64,000 bases of DNA from assembly GCF_006352025.1 (NCBI RefSeq), contig NZ_CP040936.1, positions 3,908,001-3,972,000 on the forward strand. Reading direction: 5' to 3'. Positions 59,620 through 64,000 of the stretch are shown here, one piece after another. The notes beneath the pieces were generated by a model. It was given only the letters and a program-made list of their open reading frames with translations. It had not been told where the DNA came from and ran no database searches. Each line of letters opens with the position of its first letter. The stretch's first letter is position 1. Source of the stretch: Hymenobacter sp. DG01 (GTDB taxonomy: Bacteria; Bacteroidota; Bacteroidia; Cytophagales; Hymenobacteraceae). The translations under genes and the position numbers were made by a program.

Positions 59620-61656
59620 ATGAACTTCGACCGGAAAGACTACTCCAACGACACCCTGCTTCACCTCTACCAGGGCCTGCTGAAACCGCGCATGATTGAG
59701 GAGAAAATGCTCATTCTGCTGCGCCAGGGCAAAGTAAGCAAGTGGTTTTCGGGTATCGGGCAGGAGGCTATTTCGGTGGGCAGCACCCTGGCCCTGGAGC
59801 CCGACGAGTACATTCTGCCCCTGCACCGCAACCTGGGCGTGTTTACGGGCCGCAACGTGCCTCTGGACCGGCTGTTTGCCCAGTGGCAGGGCAAAACCAC
59901 GGGCTTCACCAAAGGCCGCGACCGGTCGTTTCACTTCGGTACCAACGAGCACCACATCGTGGGCATGATTTCGCACCTGGGCCCCCAACTGGCCGTAGCG
60001 GACGGTATTGCCCTGGCCGACAAGCTCGACGACCGGCCGAAAGTGACCATCACGTACTCGGGCGACGGCGGCGCCTCGGAAGGTGACTTCCATGAGGCTC
60101 TGAACGTGGCGGCGGTATGGCAGCTACCGGTCATCTTCATCATCGAAAACAACGGCTACGGCCTGAGCACGCCCTCCAACGAGCAGTTCCGCTTCCGCTA
60201 CTTCGTGGATAAAGGCCCCGCCTATGGCATGGAGGCCGTGCAGGTAGATGGCAACAACGTGCTGGAAGTGTACGACACCGTGCGCCGCCTGGCCGAGGAC
60301 CTGCGCCAGAACCCCCGCCCCGTATTGCTGGAGGCCCTCACCTTCCGGATGCGCGGGCACGAGGAAGCCAGCGGCACCAAGTACGTGCCCCAGGAGCTGT
60401 TTGAGCAGTGGGCGCAGAAAGACCCCGTTGAGAACTTCGAAAAGTGGCTGCTGCAGGAAGGCGTTCTGGATGAGGAAGCCCGCATGCGCTACCGCGAAAC
60501 CATCAAGCGCGAAATTGAGGAAGGCCTGCGCATTGCCGATGCTACCCCCATGCCTACCGCCAACCCCCAGCAAGAACTGGCCGATATGTATGCGCCGGTT
60601 GGTGATAAGGTGAAAAGTAATGAGGTAACTAGTGATGAGGGGAGCCGGAACCAAGACACTTCATCACCCCATCACCCCATCACATCATCACCGCACACCG
60701 AAAAGCGCTACGTGGATGCCATTTCCGACGGGCTGCGCCAGAGCATGGAGCGCTACCCCGAGCTGGTACTCATGGGCCAGGATATTGCGGAGTACGGCGG
60801 CGTATTCAAGATTACCGAGGGCTTTGTGCAGCAGTTTGGCAAGGGCCGGGTGCGCAACACGCCCCTCTGCGAGTCGGCTATTGTAGGCGCGGGGCTAGGG
60901 CTGAGCATCAGGGGCAAAAAGGCCATGGTGGAAATGCAGTTCGCCGATTTCGTGACCTGCGGCTTCAACCAGATTGTAAACAACCTCGCCAAAAGCCACT
61001 ACCGCTGGGGCCAGAACGCCGACGTGGTGGTGCGCATGCCCACCGGCGCGGGCACGGCCGCCGGGCCCTTCCACAGCCAAAGCAACGAGGCCTGGTTTAC
61101 CCACACCCCCGGCCTGAAAGTGGTATTCCCGAGCAACCCCGTGGATGCCAAGGGGCTGCTCTGCGCCGCCTTCGAGGACCCCAACCCCGTTATGTACTTC
61201 GAGCACAAGCTGCTTTACCGCAGTATCACGGCGCCGGTGCCCGATGCCTACTACACCACGCCCATCGGGAAGGCAGCTTTGGTGCGCGAGGGTCAGGAAA
61301 TGAGCATTATCACCTACGGGGCCGGCGTGCATTGGGCTTTGGCCCTGGCCGAGGAGGTAGGGCTTTCGGCCGACATCCTCGACCTGCGGACTCTGCTGCC
61401 CTGGGACACCGAGGCCGTGCGCCAGACCGTAGAGAAAACCGGCCGCGTCATCATTCTGCACGAGGACACCCTGATAGGTGGCCTGGGCGGCGAAATTGCG
61501 GCCTGGATTGCGGAGCACTGTTTCCGCCACCTTGATGCACCCGTGCACCGCGTGGCCTCCCTGGATACGGCCGTGCCCTTCGCGCCCCCGCTGGAAAAAG
61601 TGTTCCTGCCCCAGCAGCGCCTGCGCGAAACGGTGGCGAAACTGCGGAGCTACTAG
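59620..61656 (+). CDS. Fused 2-oxoacid dehydrogenase E1 alpha/beta
   Basis: 678 aa. Alpha half (1-325) has the TPP motif GDGGASEGDFHEALNVA (148-164) with NN177-178. Beta half (from about 362) has MGQDIAEYGGVFKITEGF and the transketolase C-terminal domain with ILHEDTLIGGLGGEIAAWI. Fused E1 of this kind is the branched-chain or pyruvate-type E1 of Bacteroidota; decarboxylates a 2-oxoacid onto lipoyl-E2. E2/E3 are not nearby. The linker (328-360) is Ser/Thr/His-rich and is encoded by an intergenic-style repeat. Confidence 0.92.
   Translation: MNFDRKDYSNDTLLHLYQGLLKPRMIEEKMLILLRQGKVSKWFSGIGQEAISVGSTLALEPDEYILPLHRNLGVFTGRNVPLDRLFAQWQGKTTGFTKGRDRSFHFGTNEHHIVGMISHLGPQLAVADGIALADKLDDRPKVTITYSGDGGASEGDFHEALNVAAVWQLPVIFIIENNGYGLSTPSNEQFRFRYFVDKGPAYGMEAVQVDGNNVLEVYDTVRRLAEDLRQNPRPVLLEALTFRMRGHEEASGTKYVPQELFEQWAQKDPVENFEKWLLQEGVLDEEARMRYRETIKREIEEGLRIADATPMPTANPQQELADMYAPVGDKVKSNEVTSDEGSRNQDTSSPHHPITSSPHTEKRYVDAISDGLRQSMERYPELVLMGQDIAEYGGVFKITEGFVQQFGKGRVRNTPLCESAIVGAGLGLSIRGKKAMVEMQFADFVTCGFNQIVNNLAKSHYRWGQNADVVVRMPTGAGTAAGPFHSQSNEAWFTHTPGLKVVFPSNPVDAKGLLCAAFEDPNPVMYFEHKLLYRSITAPVPDAYYTTPIGKAALVREGQEMSIITYGAGVHWALALAEEVGLSADILDLRTLLPWDTEAVRQTVEKTGRVIILHEDTLIGGLGGEIAAWIAEHCFRHLDAPVHRVASLDTAVPFAPPLEKVFLPQQRLRETVAKLRSY
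60601..60699 (+). repeat. In-frame repeat insert in the E1 linker
   Basis: The first half is built of GGTGA/TGATGAGG units, the second of CATCACCCC units, so it forms an imperfect inverted repeat. It is exactly 33 codons long and maintains the frame between the alpha and beta halves. Confidence 0.6.
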
Positions 61657-61718
61657 CCCCTGAAATCCGTAATTTGCGCCTGCTGCCTTCCTGGGCAGAA
61701 AGTTGAATTCTACTCCGC

Positions 61719-62036
61719 ATGAAGGTTTTTACTGCTTCCGGGTTGCGCCTGCCCCTGCTGGTGCTGGCGGTGCTGCTGGCTTCGGCCTGCCACCCCTACC
61801 GCATGCCCAGCCCGACGGGCCCACCCCAGCCCAAAGTCAAAAAAGCCAAAAACCCCGACAACCAGTCGGCCGACGGGCGGGCCCTGGACGTGGAAAAAGA
61901 GGCCGTAAAAACTCAGAAAAACAGCTACGATAAAAACGGCCTCCTGAAGAAGCCCAAGTACGAGCGCCGCCGCCTGAAGCACAAAGTGGGGCAGCGCAAA
62001 TTCCTGGGCATCGTCCTTCCTGATTTTCTGCAGTAA
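61719..62036 (+). CDS. Small basic lipoprotein
   Basis: 105 aa. Signal with lipobox LLASAC (Cys24), then a Pro-rich segment and a Lys/Asp-rich helix (about 40-95), ending KFLGIVLPDFLQ. No domain recognised. It follows the E1 fusion by about 60 bases on the same strand. Function unknown. Confidence 0.6.
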   Translation: MKVFTASGLRLPLLVLAVLLASACHPYRMPSPTGPPQPKVKKAKNPDNQSADGRALDVEKEAVKTQKNSYDKNGLLKKPKYERRRLKHKVGQRKFLGIVLPDFLQ

Positions 62037-62187
62037 GTTGGAGCCATAAACCGCCCGGCCCCACTGCCCACCAGAGGGTAGCCCTGCGTGGCGCTGGCCA
62101 AGGCTTGCTGCTTTCCGTAAGGGTAGGGGCGGCTGGCAGCAGTCTTGCTTTACTACCCGGCATCATCACCCTCTATTGTTTACTCCT

Positions 62188-62526
62188 ATGCGGCGCTACT
62201 TCTTTATCGGAGCTTTTGTACTGGCGGGCCTGGCTATTGCCTCCGAGGCCCGGGCTCAGCTGGAATCTACTAGCCCGGCCCAGCAGCGGGCGGCCAACCG
62301 CCGCGCCCTGCGGGAAGCCGCGCGGGTTAAGGCAGAGTATAAAGAGTCGCACCTGACGGTAACCAAGGCCGAGCTCAAGCAGGGCGGCGCCGGCAAGCAG
62401 GCCACCATCAAACCCACGGGCGCGCAGGCTGCGTATCAGTTCGACCGCACCGGCACGCCGCGCGTCACCGAACCATCGCGCCTTAGTTTGCGTCTGCGAA
62501 AGAAGAAAGATTCCAACGCTCAGTAA
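62188..62526 (+). CDS. Small secreted hypothetical protein
   Basis: 112 aa from ATG 62188 (TTG at 62176 in frame). Signal peptide MRRYFFIGAFVLAGLAIASEARA, mature part basic and helical with many Ala/Arg/Lys (AQQRAANRRALREAAR), ending RKKKDSNAQ. No recognised family. 12 bases before the ytxJ-like gene, so likely cotranscribed. Confidence 0.55.
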   Translation: MRRYFFIGAFVLAGLAIASEARAQLESTSPAQQRAANRRALREAARVKAEYKESHLTVTKAELKQGGAGKQATIKPTGAQAAYQFDRTGTPRVTEPSRLSLRLRKKKDSNAQ

Positions 62527-62538
62527 TTCCTTGCATCC

Positions 62539-62883
62539 ATGACCCCCTGGCAACACCTAACCGAATCCGAGCAGCTCACCGACATCGTCCGCGAATCGTA
62601 CGAGCACCCGGTTCTTATTTTCAAGCACAGTACCTCCTGCTCCATCAGCGCCGCCGCTAAAGGCAAGGTAGAGCGGCAGTGGGGCGACGCCGGGCTGGAG
62701 AGCACCAAGCTCTATTACCTCGATTTGCTGCGCTTCCGCCCCATCTCCAACGAAATTGCCGATAAGTTCGGTATCCGCCACGAGTCGCCCCAGTTGCTGC
62801 TCATCCAAAACGGTGAGTGCCGCTACAATGCCTCGCACATGGGCATCCGCCTCAACGAGGTAGCCCAAATGGTGAACGCATAG
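62539..62883 (+). CDS. YtxJ-like bacillithiol system redox-active protein
   Basis: 114 aa, thioredoxin-like. The active-site strand VLIFKHSTSCSIS has the single Cys34 of the YtxJ (bacilliredoxin-like) family, followed by LYYLDLLRFRPISNEIADKFGIRHESPQLLLI, the conserved cis-Pro region. Expected to reverse bacillithiol mixed disulfides on proteins, acting with bshC-derived thiol. Usually annotated ytxJ. Confidence 0.9.
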   Translation: MTPWQHLTESEQLTDIVRESYEHPVLIFKHSTSCSISAAAKGKVERQWGDAGLESTKLYYLDLLRFRPISNEIADKFGIRHESPQLLLIQNGECRYNASHMGIRLNEVAQMVNA

Positions 62884-62989
62884 ATAGATGAATAGTGACA
62901 GGTGAATGGGCTGGCAGCCGGAAATCTGCCGTACCGCTCAGGCCACCCGGGTCATCTAATCCGGCGTTCATCATCCTACCCCTGTCTGA

Positions 62990-63040
62990 AAACCAAAAGG
63001 GAGCCGGCGCACTGTTGTTGCGCCGGCTCCCTTTTGGTTT
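62990..63040 (+). terminator. Terminator between ytxJ and osmC genes
   Basis: Perfect 22-bp stem (62990-63011 with 63019-63040), loop 7. Confidence 0.85.
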
Positions 63041-63147
63041 ATGCGGTACTTTCAACCAGGTAGGGCAGGCAGCGGAAACGGGATGATACCAGTTGTCCGC
63101 CAGTCCGTTCCCCTCTTCACCATTCACCTCATCCCTTCATTCCCTCT

Positions 63148-63552
63148 TTACTCATAAAGGAACCGAACCTCCTGGCGGATTTCCGGGTTTAAGCTCAGGG
63201 CCACCGGGCAGGTGCGGGCGGCATTTTCCAGGATGGTCTGCTCCTTCTCTGTGAGGGTAGCGGGCAGGCGGAACGTAACGTCTATCTGCCCGATGCGGCG
63301 GGGTTCGGCCACCATGTGCTTGGTTACCTCCCAGCGTACGCCGGTCAGGTCCAGGGCGTGGCGCTCGGCCACAATGCCCATAATGGTCATCATGCAGGAG
63401 CCCAGGGCCGTTGCTACCAGGTCGGTGGGGGAGAAGGCCTCGCCCCGGCCGTGGTTGTCCACGGGAGCATCGGTCAGGATGGTATTGCCGGAGGCTACGT
63501 GGGTAGCTTCGGTACGCAGATTACCGGCGTATTGGGCGGTGGCAGTGCTCAT
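63148..63552 (-). CDS. OsmC family peroxiredoxin-like protein
   Basis: 134 aa, OsmC/OhrA-type hydroperoxide reductase. The catalytic cysteines are C53 (LGSCMMTIMG) and C115 (AARTCPVALSLN), with the active-site Glu in GEAFSPTDLV area. It reduces organic peroxides with thiol cofactors. Its position next to the bacillithiol gene ytxJ suggests a shared oxidative-stress role. Confidence 0.92.
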   Translation of the reverse strand: MSTATAQYAGNLRTEATHVASGNTILTDAPVDNHGRGEAFSPTDLVATALGSCMMTIMGIVAERHALDLTGVRWEVTKHMVAEPRRIGQIDVTFRLPATLTEKEQTILENAARTCPVALSLNPEIRQEVRFLYE

Positions 63553-63666
63553 AGGAAATCAAAATTAGCCAAGTGTATGCGGGTAAATTTACGTACTTTC
63601 GGTAGGGTTGACGGTCAGAAGCCGGTGCACCCGCAATTTCTCCACCGCCTCCTGCGTTTCTTCTCC

Positions 63667-64000
63667 GTGCGTACATCATTTGTCATGAGCTCCGGCCTGC
63701 TGTTGGCAGCACTGGGCGTGGTGCCGGCCGCGCAGGCCCAGCAAAGCCAGGCTACCTCTTCCAGCAACGACGAGCCTTCCTACCGCAAAGAGTTTACTTA
63801 CGGCATCAACTTCAACACCCGCGGCGGCCTGATCGGGGGCGCTTCCGTGCGCTCTACCCGGGTGCTCAACCAGGACTGGGCCCGCTTCTGGAGCGTGGAG
63901 GCCGTGGAAATAAAGCACCCCAAGGAGCAGAAGCTTGGCTCGCGCTACGGGGGCTCATTCGTGTACGGCAAAAGCAATTACTTTTTTGCCCTCCGGCCTT
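63667..64000 (+). CDS. Partial exported protein, runs off the window edge
   Basis: At least 111 codons from a GTG at 63667 (MRTSFVMSSGLLLAALGVVPAAQA, Arg plus hydrophobic core); ATG 63685 is also possible and GTG 63625 extends it further. After the Ala-Gln signal end comes a Ser/Gln-rich link then RKEFTYGINFNTRGGLIGGASV and RFWSVEAVEIKHPKEQKLGSRYGGSFVYGKSNYFFALRP. This resembles an outer-membrane beta-barrel start. Incomplete; function unknown. Confidence 0.6.
   Translation, partial: MRTSFVMSSGLLLAALGVVPAAQAQQSQATSSSNDEPSYRKEFTYGINFNTRGGLIGGASVRSTRVLNQDWARFWSVEAVEIKHPKEQKLGSRYGGSFVYGKSNYFFALRP

Overview
The window looks like chromosomal DNA from a GC-rich member of the Bacteroidota, most likely Hymenobacter or a close relative. 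This is inferred from gene content, not from a database search. Supporting signs are a T9SS-sorted secreted protein, a SusC/RagA-type TonB receptor, bacillithiol genes (bshC and a ytxJ-type gene), the rpmB...rpmG-DUF4295-ftsY gene order, promoters with a TAnnTTTG -7 box, and very few Shine-Dalgarno sites. About 70 genes lie on both strands in short transcription units, often separated by long perfect hairpin terminators. No prophage, CRISPR array, rRNA or conjugative element was seen; the only clear mobile element is one IS5-type insertion sequence.

Layout. 1-6 kb: GH1-like glycosidase, CDF metal transporter, APC permease, secreted plug-like protein, GNAT acetyltransferase, hemB. 6-8.2 kb: three related small lipoproteins around a disordered hydrophilic protein. 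8.4-16.8 kb: ornithine aminotransferase, LEA-2 protein, DUF2314 and DUF5522 proteins, rpmB, secreted aminopeptidase P, rpmG, DUF4295, ftsY, an acyltransferase. 16.9-28.9 kb: rimO, a second acyltransferase, PhyH-like oxygenase, bshC, 5-formyl-THF cyclo-ligase, an orphan exbD, DUF2157/GDYXXLXY pair, mnmD, thioesterase, a C-rich tandem array, rlmN. 29-37.3 kb: duplicated-domain secreted protein, BrkB-type membrane protein, DUF3891, threonine dehydrogenase, patatin, the IS element, kbl. 37.3-44.6 kb: cdaA and folP (overlapping), DUF1599, BT_3928/DoxX-like protein, ABC permease, aroK, fatty-acid hydroxylase. 44.7-53.2 kb: T9SS protein, response regulator plus a multi-PAS histidine kinase with a broken N-terminus, tRNA-Asn, Rieske-like lipoprotein, pheS. 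53.4-64 kb: three secreted proteins sharing a TDYxGRPL motif, M16 peptidase, TonB receptor, fused 2-oxoacid dehydrogenase E1, small lipoproteins, ytxJ, osmC and a gene running off the edge.

Working together. Threonine dehydrogenase and kbl form the threonine-to-glycine pathway but are separated by a patatin gene, a small gene and the IS. BshC makes bacillithiol and the YtxJ-like protein probably acts in the same thiol system. folP and cdaA are translationally coupled. rimO, rlmN, mnmD, ftsY, pheS and three small ribosome-associated genes supply translation and protein targeting. The kinase and its single-domain response regulator form one two-component unit.

The most novel-looking content is (i) the three-gene TDYxGRPL secreted family, (ii) the lipoprotein family with a Cys-(x)n-AFQ-P N-terminus, and (iii) several palindromic or tandem intergenic repeats, one of which appears to have entered the reading frame of the E1 fusion.
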